A DNA stretch of 64,000 bases from Exobasidium rhododendri (Eukaryota; Basidiomycota; Exobasidiomycetes; Exobasidiales; Exobasidiaceae). Location: assembly GCA_026210745.1 (NCBI GenBank), contig CP110631.1, forward strand, positions 2,604,001-2,668,000. The letters run 5' to 3'. The notes below the pieces were generated by a model that saw only the letters and a list, made by a program, of their open reading frames with translations, was not told where the DNA came from and did not search any database. This document shows positions 48,527 to 58,397 of the stretch, in pieces. The translations under genes were made by a program, and so were the position numbers. How positions within the stretch are numbered: the first letter of the stretch is position 1; each line of letters starts with the position of its first letter.

Positions 48527-49273
48527 AAACGATAAGCTCTACTCTTGTCCACCGAGCTGTCAGCAGTCTTTCGCTCACCTCGAATTTGTCAATGGGCCCT
48601 TTGAATGCAAGTTTGTCGCCAGGTTTGAGTCCGTGAATGTGGCTGGTCATTAGACCACCTTGATACTTCTTGATTAATAGATCGATATGCCCTTTGGTGT
48701 CGGGGCTGGTGACGGGAGTGTACGGACGGATGACTGGCTTGCCCTCCTTGTCTTTCACACCTTCACCGGCACCCTTGACTACAATGGCAGAGGCGACTCG
48801 CATGCCGGGAGCCATGTTGTCGGGCAGTTCGAAGACGAACCTGAAGAGAGACAGAAGACGTACATGAGATCAAGCTCTGCTACATAACAAGGTCACATCT
48901 ACCATGCTTACGTTGAGCTGTCATGGTTGTAAGGCCTGACTTCCTTCAATGTAAATTCGGTGAATTCCTTTGGATTCAATGCTCCTTTACCGAGTGAAGA
49001 CGGTACTACAGCTTGCTTGATAGATGGCTTTTGGTCACCGAATCCACCCATGTAGTACCAGGCACCTAGACCACCAATTCCTCCCAATGCAAGAAGTAAG
49101 GGAATGTTAGAAGCAGGACCAGTTTGCTTGGCGAATTGAGCAGCATCTTTCACAGGTTTGGGAATCTCTGTAGCGAAAGATCGAGTGGCTTGGCGAGCGG
49201 CGAGGGAAGAACTATTGCCCCAAGTGGCACCGCTCCCTGCATTGCGAGCACTTGCAATCGCAGATCTGAACAT
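47930..49273 (-). CDS. MCR1: Mitochondrial NADH-cytochrome b5 reductase Mcr1
   Basis: FAD enzyme passing electrons from NADH to cytochrome b5 or ergosterol-pathway enzymes, at the outer membrane and intermembrane space. Exons 49273-48912, 48840-48579, 48452-48013 and 47942-47930 give 358 aa. It has an Arg/Ala/Ser presequence (FRSAIASARNAG... RSFATE), then a TM segment (NIPLLLALGGIGGLGAWYY, about residues 55-75). The FAD motif is RPYTPVTSPD, the NADH motifs are GGTGITPM and ICGPPP, and the end is QVYKF. The last exon is 13 nt and is needed to reach the conserved Tyr-Lys-Phe end; the unspliced frame would stop at QV. Intron 2 holds a 42-nt AG/CT run. Confidence 0.94.
48481..48522. repeat. (AG)21 microsatellite inside MCR1 intron
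   Basis: 42 nt of uninterrupted AG on the plus strand, CT on the MCR1 sense strand, filling about a third of the 126-nt intron 48453-48578. It may act as an extended polypyrimidine tract. Confidence 0.95.
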
Positions 49274-49895
49274 AGTCTTAGTCTTATAGGAGTAGATGTC
49301 TATGGTCAAGAGAAGAATTTATTAAAATAGCCAGACGGGAGTCGATTGATTTGGGCACTCGAGATTTTGTGTAAGCGAGCCCGTCCGTCTCTCTTGTTTT
49401 CCTAGGTAAAGAGTGTGTGTGGAGGAAGAATCCAGTCTGATATCAAGGCGTCATCCGCTTCGCACCCACGTGTCCTGATCTGAATGCTGCGATGCTTACT
49501 TCCCTACTCTTTTCTTCCCGCCTCTCCCGCCGCCAAAGAAGACATCCGCACCTTCTACGGGCAGCAGTCAGTGCCCCGTCCATACTTCCACAGCCTGGTC
49601 GTCCAATTTTTTGGTCGTGCTATGTTTTGGGCTGTGATTGGACCGCCTCCCCCCCTCCCCCCCGATGCGCACCTTGTGTCCAACCTTGATCAGGCCGCGC
49701 ACGGTCCCTATAGGCGGCGTCGTATTTGTAATCCTATGTGATCAGACGCGCTAGGTATAATGAATTACATTACCCAGGGTATGGAGTCTATGGGCCGTAC
49801 ATACAATGTCGTGGTCAGCTTAGCTATAAAGAGAAGGGCCGGTATTGATGCCAGAGTCTTTCTGAAGGAGTACGCTGTCTTGCTCTGCAACTTCC
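49274..49895. other. Divergent promoter region MCR1 / AIF-like gene
   Basis: A 622-nt interval with a CACGTG and a C-rich tract around 49650-49665. No gene seen. Confidence 0.55.
49467..49472. promoter_or_regulatory. CACGTG E-box, MCR1 / AIF interval
   Basis: CACGTG about 199 nt (distal base) from the MCR1 ATG and 429 nt from the AIF-like ATG. It is the one site of seven outside the 125-140 nt spacing. Confidence 0.5.
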
Positions 49896-51826
49896 ATGCC
49901 ATTACTTCGTACACTCCTTCGAAGCTCACTACCAAGTCGAATTCCCAATCGTAACTTCTCCTTCTCGACCCGTCTAAGAATGCCTGTGCAAAGAGTCCAG
50001 GTAGCCAAAGCTTCCGAAGCCCCCAGATCGGGTGCTCATAAAGACTTTCGCTTTGCAGGAGAAGGCGATGATGAAGTCAAAGTACTTCTCTCCAATGTCG
50101 GTGAGTGTGCATGATCTCCGCAACATCCGTGGCATGAGGCCTGGAACTCATTGTGCTTCTCACTCCAATGCTTGCAGGGGGCAAACTTCACGCAACTTCT
50201 GCGAAATGCACTCATTATGGTGCACCGCTGAGTAATGGTATCTTCGTATCGGACGGCGATAAGAGCTATGTGAAGTGCCCTTGGCATGGAGCTTGCTTTT
50301 CAGTAGGAACTGGGGATGTCATTGAAGCTCCAGCACTTGACAGCCTCTTGACTTTCAAGGTCGAAACAGACGAAGAAGGAAATGTCTTTGTAGAAGCAGA
50401 CCCAGAGAAGCTTAAAGGAAAGCCGGGTGTCGCTCCTAGTTGTGCGAAGGCTACAAAGAAGGGCGGAAAGGGAACAATCATCATCGGTGGTGGTTCCGCT
50501 GCCATTAACTGTGCAGAGAGCGCTCGGAAGGTGAGAAAAATTTCATGCCCCACTTTACGATGTAAGGAGTGCTGAATGCCTGTTACAACTTCTTTCCAGT
50601 CCGGCTACTCCGACCCTATCACTATCTACACGGCAGAGAAGTACGCACCCATCGATCGAACAAAGCTCTCGAAAGGTCTGGTTACAGATGTTGAGTCCAT
50701 TACTTGGCGTTCCGCATCGCACCTGCGCACAGTCCTAGACGTCGATCTGAAGGAAGGCGTTAGTGCAACGAGTGTCGACGTGAAGGCGAAGAAGGTGTCT
50801 TTCTCGGATCAAACGACGATCGAATTCGAAAACCTCATATTGGCATCTGGTGGTGCAGCAAAAAGACTGCCCCTACCCGGCGCAAAAGAAGGAGAGCTTC
50901 AAAACGTCTTTACGCTGAGAGGTGTAGGTGACACCAGTGCTATTGTAGCCGCTTGCGGTGACAAGCAGGACAAAGACGTAGTCGTTGTAGGCACATCATT
51001 CATAGGCATGGAGGTTGCTATTGCTCTCGCAGGACAGAAAAAGGCTAAGAGTGTCACAGTGATTGGAATGGAAGAGGTACCGTTCCAGAACGTGTTGGGC
51101 AAAGAAGTTGGCGCCGGTCTGATGGAGTCGCAAAAGAAGGCAAACGGTCTCAAGTTCCACATCAAGGCGGGAGTGGAAAAGCTGGAAGGCACCGATGGGA
51201 AAGTCACGGCAGTCATCATCAAGGACGAGTCAGGAAAGCAGGTGACTGTACCTGGGCAAGTGGTCATCCTCGGCGTGGGTGTAGCACCAGCAACAGGGTA
51301 CCTCAAAGACTCCCCTGGCTTCCCTCAATTGGAGAAAGATGGCTCGGTAGCGGTGGATAAGAGCTTGCGAGTCAAAGGTGTACCAAGCGAGAGCAACATC
51401 TTTGCTTGCGGTGACATTGCTACCGTTCCAGCTCGAGACGAAGCCGGTGCTACTGTACGTATCGAGCACTGGAACGTCGCTGGAAACCACGGTCGATCTG
51501 TCGGTAAACTGCTTGCCGGAGAGAGTGCTCATCCGTTTGACACCTTGCCGATCTTCTGGAGTGCCCTCGGAAGTCAGCTACGCTACGTCTCGGATGGCAA
51601 CCCACCGGGATTCGATGATGTGTACGTTCATGGAAATGTCCAGGACCTGAAGTTTGCAGCTTATTATGCCAAAAAGGGAAAGGTGAACGCTGTTGCTACG
51701 ATGGGTATCGACCCTCTCGTCATGCACAGCAGCGTCTTACTCGTGGAAGGTAAGATGCCATCGTTGGAGGAGATCAAGGGAGGAAAGGATCCATTGAGCA
51801 TCCCCTTGGCCAGCTCGACCCTGTAA
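49896..51826 (+). CDS. Rieske-domain AIF-like oxidoreductase (AIFM3 type)
   Basis: NAD(P)H/FAD oxidoreductase with an N-terminal Rieske [2Fe-2S] domain. Exons 49896-50100, 50178-50530 and 50600-51826 give 594 aa. An Arg/Leu/Ser-rich N-terminus (LLRTLLRSSLPSRIPNRN) looks like a mitochondrial presequence. Rieske ligands are CTHYGAPL and CPWHGACF (about residues 85-120). The FAD motif IIIGGGSAAINCAESARK is near 170, the NAD motif VVVVGTSFIGMEVA near 320, and NIFACGDIATVPA near 455. The layout matches human AIFM3 and fungal AIF-like proteins. Divergent from MCR1, so two NADH flavoproteins may share a promoter. Convergent with the Nudix gene, only 63 nt apart. Confidence 0.92.
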
Positions 51827-51889
51827 TGCGCTACTACTCTCCCATGCATTGACGATCGGTACAATTACAGATAAGAGAAGAGATTAATT

Positions 51890-53551
51890 TTACAGCCTCG
51901 ATTTGCTGCCTCCGTGTTCATCGTGCTTTGTTGTCGCATCCATCTCCTCTTCCAATTGGGACCCTTCCGCCAGATCAACAAGACCTGGTAAGCCTCGTCT
52001 TCTTGCTCCCCTCACTATGAGTCCTCCGCCATCTTCCTTACTCCTGGGTGTGACGTAAAGTCTGTTCAAAGGCTTCTCGACAGAACGATCATTGTCCACT
52101 TTCCTTCCACTCAATTTACTCTGCTGCTCCTCCGAAGCCAAGAAATCGCCCGGCAAGACGAGGGGAAACACAAATGGATCGTCCTGTTCCTTTGCTGGGA
52201 CGTTAGGACTATTGATGTGCTGCTGTCTACCGCCATTCCTCGTGGGAAGGTTCGTCTGCTTCACTGTGGAACCTCTTCGAGGTAATGCCTCTGGCTCTAC
52301 GCTAGTCACTGATTTTGTTCCTTGATGGAGAGACGAGTCAGTCTGCTTCTCGAACTGGTACGGTGAGTCAGGATGAAGACCTCGAGGTTCTTCTTCGACA
52401 GTAGTTACTTCTTCCGCTTCCTCTGAATGGGACTGACGTTCAGTCGGATGAAGAAAGACCAAAGGCGGGAAGGACGAGGTCGTAGACGATTGACGGTTGC
52501 GAAGCGTCGCTGCCAAGTCGGCAAGGATCTTCTCGGCAACAAAGGGGAGAGAGGGGGGCTTTAGTGGATCGATCGGCGAGAAAAAGAGAGCACTGTGACT
52601 CACATAGAATTGTGGTGGGAATAGGACGATCTCATCACGCACGGCCGATTCGACCAGCTCGCTCGGTGTTGCCAAGCTCAGACTTAGCGTCTCTGTGCCG
52701 TCTGCTGACAGGTTCAGTAGATCGTTGGTAGACTTTTGCGCCTGCAAGTCGCTCGTCAAAGGTCCCAGCGAGTCTGCTTTTTCTAGAATGGTGAGATAGA
52801 AGTGGGCATCGAATCGCTTGGCCGGTCGGACTACCATCTTGGGTGTGACCCAGTTGGAGTGATGGGTCATTGGTGCCAAAGAAGGTAGAAAATTCTCCAA
52901 GTCACTCTCGTCGCCCAGAGTATGGGGCGAGACTGTCCTGACTATGCGCCTGAGAAAGGAGGGGAAAGCACGAGCATCGTTGTGGATCTCCTCTCGCAAT
53001 CTTGCCCATTCAATGGGCTGAATGCCCGCCTCGCTTGGTCCTATGGCTCGACTCTTGGCACCTTGTGTGTCTTCTGCAGGGACTAGCAACAAGCCGGTCT
53101 CTTCGAACGTCTCTCTCAGTGCGCAGAGTCGCAAAGAGTGGCTGTATGCAGCATCCACTGTGCTGTCTTCCTCAACACTACTAGTGCACGGAGATAGATC
53201 GCCTTGTGCCATCTTCTGAATGGCGTCCTCGTCTGCCAGATCCAACGCTCCTCCTGGAAAGACAACTGCAGATCGAAAGGAGCTCCCGTCCCTTGCACTC
53301 CTTTGTACCATCAGAGTGGCATACTTCTGTCCCTTTGCTTCGTTGCTGCCCCCGCTGACCGGACAGAGAACAATCAGAGAAGCAGAGGGAATAGGTGCCA
53401 TTGGCTTTCCTTTCTCTCCCGTCTTTGCGTCGTTCGGACGAGGTCCATTCGGTCCTGCGTATGTTGACATCGCAAATGTGAACGCTTTGCTCTGTCGAGA
53501 GGGAGTAGTGCTGATAGCTGAAATCGCCCTGAGTGCGGGACGAAGTAGCAT
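51890..53551 (-). CDS. Nudix hydrolase, NUDT19-like
   Basis: 553 aa as an open frame. Hydrolase of nucleoside-diphosphate-linked compounds; mammalian NUDT19 acts on acyl-CoA in peroxisomes. The Nudix box is split: VVFPGGALD is followed by about 40 inserted residues and then LRETFEETGLLL (REUXEEXGU), the interrupted arrangement known in NUDT19. An N-terminal Arg/Ser/Ala segment may be a mitochondrial presequence. A ~200-residue disordered tail ends near DPFVFPLVLPGDFLA and GLIVRG. An in-frame GTGAGT at 52603 could start a 45- or 72-nt intron (52559 or 52532 to 52603), which would not alter the rest of the frame. No SKL-type peroxisome signal; it ends KSRL. Confidence 0.85.
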   Translation of the reverse strand: MLLRPALRAISAISTTPSRQSKAFTFAMSTYAGPNGPRPNDAKTGEKGKPMAPIPSASLIVLCPVSGGSNEAKGQKYATLMVQRSARDGSSFRSAVVFPGGALDLADEDAIQKMAQGDLSPCTSSVEEDSTVDAAYSHSLRLCALRETFEETGLLLVPAEDTQGAKSRAIGPSEAGIQPIEWARLREEIHNDARAFPSFLRRIVRTVSPHTLGDESDLENFLPSLAPMTHHSNWVTPKMVVRPAKRFDAHFYLTILEKADSLGPLTSDLQAQKSTNDLLNLSADGTETLSLSLATPSELVESAVRDEIVLFPPQFYVSHSALFFSPIDPLKPPSLPFVAEKILADLAATLRNRQSSTTSSFPPLVFLHPTERQSHSEEAEEVTTVEEEPRGLHPDSPYQFEKQTDSSLHQGTKSVTSVEPEALPRRGSTVKQTNLPTRNGGRQQHINSPNVPAKEQDDPFVFPLVLPGDFLASEEQQSKLSGRKVDNDRSVEKPLNRLYVTPRSKEDGGGLIVRGARRRGLPGLVDLAEGSQLEEEMDATTKHDEHGGSKSRL

Positions 53552-53821
53552 CCCGCCAGGAAGATCGAGGCGGCTCCACCCCCGCTTCTTCCTAGTGCTA
53601 GGTACTTTTCAGGGTAGCCGGGTACTCTACCTTAGCGACGCCTGAAGCCTCCTCCCTCCCTCTCACACTAAACGCGCTAATGAAAGCCACGCGAAACCAG
53701 TTTCTTTATCTATAGATACGGTATAAACTTTATCTAGATACTGTTTTAGGGTTTTAGGCGTTGGGGGAGGAGGGAGGCCTCTCTGTCTTCCGCATTGTCA
53801 TGAACAAGCGCTCATCCTAGC

Positions 53822-54730
53822 ATGGTCTTCCAGATCAATCCTAGGACAACGGTCCCCTTGAGCATCTTGATGATTGTCTTTGCTCTCTACCTTCCGGCTT
53901 CGAAGTTTCTCCGTCCTTCGATACTCGATGTCAAGGGAGATCCTGTCTTTACGAATTGGCGGAGAGCGAATGGCGAAGTCTTCCTCGCTCATCGACTGGA
54001 CACGGCTCCCATTCACTACGGTCTTTTGCACATCGTTCCAGCGTACGTTGCAATTGCTCGGAATCTCTAACCTTTAAAATGGCTGCTGTACCCTCTTTCT
54101 AACACACCTTGTCTCTTCCTCTGGATCCTCTGTCCTAACTTCAGTGTCGTCTGGTCTCTCTTCATGCCACTTCAGTACTGGGACACGCTTCGAAAGTCTA
54201 GACCAGACCTCCATCGGTTATGTGGATACGTCGTATTTTCCTGCTCTTTCATCTTGTCTGTCAGTGGAGCGATGTTCATCCCTCGAAATTTGTCTTGGTC
54301 GGAGCCTTTCTTTCATCTGCACCACGTCTTTGGGTTGCCCGTTCTGCCCACCTTCGACGCCTTTCTGCTGATCTTTGCCTTTCCCTTGCTACTTCTAACG
54401 CTCGTCAGAGCACTCTACTTGGCTCGCAATAAACGATATGCAGAGCATCGTCGCTGGGCGGTGTATCATGGCATATCAGGCTACGTGATATCGATACAAC
54501 GGGCATGGATGCTGATCGTGAATGCGTGTGGTCACTTCATTCAGCAAAGCTCATTTCTACGAAGACTGCTCAGCATAGATGAATTTAGCAGTATGGCTAG
54601 CATATCACGAGCAGAAAAGAGTGCTTTTGCTTTCACGACTTGGGCAGCTGGCCTGACCTGTGCCGTGTGGTTCGTTTATCTGTATCGAAGAAACCTCCTG
54701 CCAGTCGCTGAGAAGGCGAAAATGCAATAA
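53822..54730 (+). CDS. Small multi-pass membrane protein, DUF2306-like
   Basis: Exons 53822-54042 and 54145-54730 give 268 aa with about six hydrophobic segments (TVPLSILMIVFALYLP; HYGLLHIVPAVVWSLFMPLQ; RLCGYVVFSCSFILSVSG; FLLIFAFPLLLLTLV; a His/Trp-rich loop HRRWAVYHGISGYVIS; AFTTWAAGLTCAVWFVYLY). Spaced His residues inside or next to TM segments (LHHVF, HRRW, YHG) recall predicted heme-binding DUF2306-type proteins. The name is a tentative family resemblance, not an assignment. It is divergent from the Nudix gene, 270 nt apart. Confidence 0.7.
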
Positions 54731-55148
54731 TCACAATATGCTGCAACCATGCTCCTGATGCTCCTTTTCATACCAAGGGAGTCCATCGCGGGAGAGGGAA
54801 GACGTTATCTTACGAGGGATTATAGCGCGACTGCGAGTGAACCGAAACCTACACGCACAGTCACATCGTCCCCCGCTGCTGCCTGCAATGCAAGTGATGT
54901 GCGCACATGGATGCGAAATCTCTCTGCACCTAAAGAGACACACAGGGCATCGACAAGTCCCGACATGACTCTAGGACCGGTCGGCGGGTGCACCTGTGCG
55001 GTAAAATCCTTGTGTCGCGACTAATTTAAGCTTTCAGAGGGCGGAAGGATAGCAAAGCGGAGATCTTCTCCACTTCTTCTTTTCCTTCCTCCTCCTCCTC
55101 CTTCTTGACCGCCCCCTCTCCAATCCCGTGCCATGAGATAGGAAAAGA
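54731..55148. other. Intergenic region upstream of PMS1
   Basis: A 418-nt tandem interval. It is C/T-rich just before the PMS1 start. No ACGCGT box or other element was seen. Confidence 0.5.
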
Positions 55149-58100
55149 ATGGGCTCGGAACTACCTGGAGGCATCCAAGCTATCTCTCAACTGGATGTGC
55201 ATAGGATCACCAGTGGACAGGTAGTGCTGGATATCCAAAGTGCGGTCAAGGAATTGGTAGAGAATGCTTTGGATGCGGGCGCTCGAGCGATTGGTGAGTG
55301 TCCCGCTTTTCCTGGCTGTCGGACAGACCCACATCCTTACTAAAAATTGTTCCCCTTCTTATACACATAATCACTCAACAGAGGTTCGCTTCAAGGAGTA
55401 CGGGGCTGACTCAATCGAGGTCGTCGACAATGGATCTGGCATCAGCGCCGAAAATTACAACAGCCTAGCTCTGAAGCACCACACTTCGAAGCTGACCTGC
55501 TTCCAAGACCTGATCAGCGTGAGCACCTTTGGCTTCCGAGGGGAGGCGCTGAGCTCCCTTTGTGAGCTTTCCAGCTTGCAGGTCGTGACCGCTACCAAAG
55601 ACGACGAGCCGGTCGGGACAGTCTTGGAGCTGAAGCGGGACGGCACAATACAAAGTCAGGAAAAGAAGGTGGCGAGACAGGTTCGTTTCTGGATGTGCAG
55701 TTGAAAAGTGTCATATGCGAATGATGCTGACCATCACCGACTCTACCTCCAGCGTGGGACGACTGTCACCATCGGCGAGCTCTTCGTTACGTTGCCCGTC
55801 CGTAGACGTGAACTTCTCAAGAACATAAAGAGAGAATTTGCCAAGGCACAGACACTCCTGCAAGCCTACGCTATTATCTCTCGCGATGTGCGTTGGGTTG
55901 TGTCGAATACGGTCAAGGGCCGCAAGTCCAACATTATGACAATCACAAGTTCCAACTCGTCCGACTACCTCAGGTCTAACGTGATGGCCGTGTTCGGTTC
56001 CAAAGCTTGCAATTCTCTTCACTCGCTTGACTTGATGATTCCCACATTGAACAGCAAGAAAAGCAAAGTCGCAGTGAGGAACCGTGAGCTGATCGCTGCT
56101 GAGGATGCTGATGAGTCCGGGAAAGAGGAGGAAGGAAAACAAGGAGCGTTTGTCCATGTCCAAGGCCTCATCTCTAAGCCAAGCCACGGGTCGGGCCGAA
56201 GTGCATCCGATCGTAACTTCCTCTACATCAATGGGAGACCTTGGGATTCCTCCAGAATAGTGAGAGCCATAAACGAAGTGTACAAGTCGTTCAACAGCAA
56301 TCAATATCCCATGGTGATAGCCAACTTCACGATACAAGGAGACAAGTTTGACGTCAATGTCAGCCCAGACAAGAGGACACTGTTCTTGCACGACGAGAGC
56401 GAGATCATTGAAGGTTTCAGGGTGAGTGTATAGTTTTGGGGAAGGGCTTCTCTTCGGTCGTATACTTGTAAAACTGAACTTGATCGTCTTTGCCCTTCTT
56501 AGACCGCTCTCGAGGAGCTCTTCACGCCCTTTCAGTCTACGTTCTCTATCAATGGGGCAAACCTGACGGCTTCGAAAGACGCAGCTCTTCAATCTCGCCT
56601 CTCTTTTCCTCTCCAGGCGCCACGCCACACCGAAAACCGAGTTGCCACGGAGAGAGACAATCATGCAGCCTCACCGATCGAGTGCGAAGATGTGCCTTCA
56701 ACACAACCTCTGAAGAAGCGAAGAATGAATAGCACAGAGATGGACGACGTGACTGAAGATCAGTCTTCTAGCGATTCTCCGCCCTCAGTAGGGTCAGATG
56801 AGGGGAATAGAGGCACGCAGACACTTCTTGAACATGAGAGCAGTGTCGAAGACGGAGAGAAAGTGACTGTACTGAACGCTTCTTTAGCCTCATGGTCGAG
56901 TCCACGGAAGCCGGTGCAGAGGGAGATACCTGAGGTGCAGGGACGTCTTGGTAGGGGTAGAAGGGCGAGTCCTTCCACTATCGAGTCCAAGTTGAGAGCA
57001 CCAAGCCGAGTAGCCAAGGGTCTTTCAGCGCGGCTCAAGTCATTTTCTGCTGTACGAGCTGGGTCAAGTGATGAGGAGGTGGCGGAGAGGGAGGCAGTGG
57101 ACGAGGACTATTCTAGACTAGAGTACCTAGAGGAAGGGCTGTCGGACGAAGAAGAAACATCCACGGAGCAGCCACGTCGAGAGCATCAAGAGCATCACGA
57201 GGAAGAAGGGTTACACGTAAATAAGATTTTGGTTGACGGAGATGAGGAGCAAGAAGAGGGGCAAGAAGAGGGGCAAGAAGAGGGGCAAGAAGAGGAGCAA
57301 GAAGAGGAGCAAGAAGAGGAGCAAGAAGAGGAGGAAAGGACTGCCGCGTTGCTAGATCGGGAACAAGAAGAGGAGGAAGCTGGAGTACACGAGCAGGGGA
57401 AGAGCGAATGGAGGAGTGAGATCATCGGTCATGTCGAAAGCGGAGAGGAAGGGGTGATAGTCCGAGTGACTGTTGAAGAATTACGTCGAAGGCTTAAACA
57501 ACGAGCTGACCGTAGTATGAATGGGAAAGAGTCGCAGTCTCGGGAACGTCTTTACGCGTCCGTGGACCCGTTCGAGCACGCCGGGGTAGGAGAAACGAAC
57601 AGTGACGAGGTGGAAGTGGCACTCAGTAGATCGATCGACAAGAAGGACTTTGAGACGATGAAGGTCATAGGTCAATTCAATCTTGGGTTCATTTTGATTC
57701 GAAGGAAGTGGGGAAGAGAAGATGACGTCTTCATTGTTGATCAACATGCGGCCGATGAAAAATACAACTATGAAACTCTGCAAAGGGAGACCAAGTTGAA
57801 GAGCCAGGCGTTGATTCGACCAAGGAGACTCGAATTAGCATCGTCAGTGGAGTTTGTAGCCGCCCAGCATATCGCTACGCTGGCATCGCATGGGTTCGTC
57901 ATTCGCTTCGATGAAGACGCCGTGCCAGGCTCACGTATCGAACTGCTAGCACTACCGACGAGTAAGAATACGACGTTCACTGTGGCGGACCTGGAAGAGC
58001 TCCTCTATCGTCTGGCGGAAGTCACACCAGACAGCCCAAGAGCACTCTCCATTCAGTGCTCAAAGTTGCAAAACTTGTTGGCATCAAGAGCTTGCCGAAA

Positions 58101-58302
58101 AAGTGTCATGATAGGGAGAGCATTGACAGGCAGGCAAATGAAGAACATACTCCGGCATATGGGCGAGATCGATCAACCTTGGAACTGTCCCCACGGCAGA
58201 CCCACGATGCGACACCTCTGCCAACTAGATACCCACTCGCAGCACATCGCTCCGAGAAGAGAAAAGGAGCCCCTCGCAATCAGCTGGCGATCCCTACTGT
58301 AA
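55149..58302 (+). CDS. PMS1: DNA mismatch repair protein Pms1 (MutL-alpha subunit)
   Basis: Forms MutL-alpha with Mlh1 and nicks the nascent strand in mismatch repair. Exons 55149-55293, 55382-55680, 55753-56421 and 56503-58302 give 970 aa. The GHKL ATPase motifs are intact: KELVENALDAGA, VVDNGSGI, STFGFRGEALSSL and the YINGRPWDSS region. The linker is unusually acidic and holds a 12-nt tandem repeat. The C-terminal endonuclease motif DQHAADEKYNYE is complete (consensus DQHAX2EX4E), as are ACRKSVMIG and CPHGRPTMRHL. An active metal-dependent endonuclease is therefore expected. It ends 95 nt from the AMD1 stop (convergent). Confidence 0.96.
57250..57333 (+). repeat. 7 x 12-nt in-frame tandem repeat in PMS1
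   Basis: Unit CAAGAAGAGGRG repeated seven times, encoding Gln-Glu-Glu-Gly (first copies) or Gln-Glu-Glu-Glu (last copies) in the PMS1 linker. It is a minisatellite prone to copy-number change without frameshift. Confidence 0.92.
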
Positions 58303-58397
58303 ATTATACACACATATTCATATATTTATCGAGTATCTGTCCACGTTATTGTACATGTAGCAATCGATCGCGCACACGCATACACACACATCTTTAT

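Noticed and set aside
55711-56664. 317-codon open frame antisense to PMS1
   Set aside because: It mirrors conserved PMS1 ATPase exons and has no domain of its own; a frame shadow.
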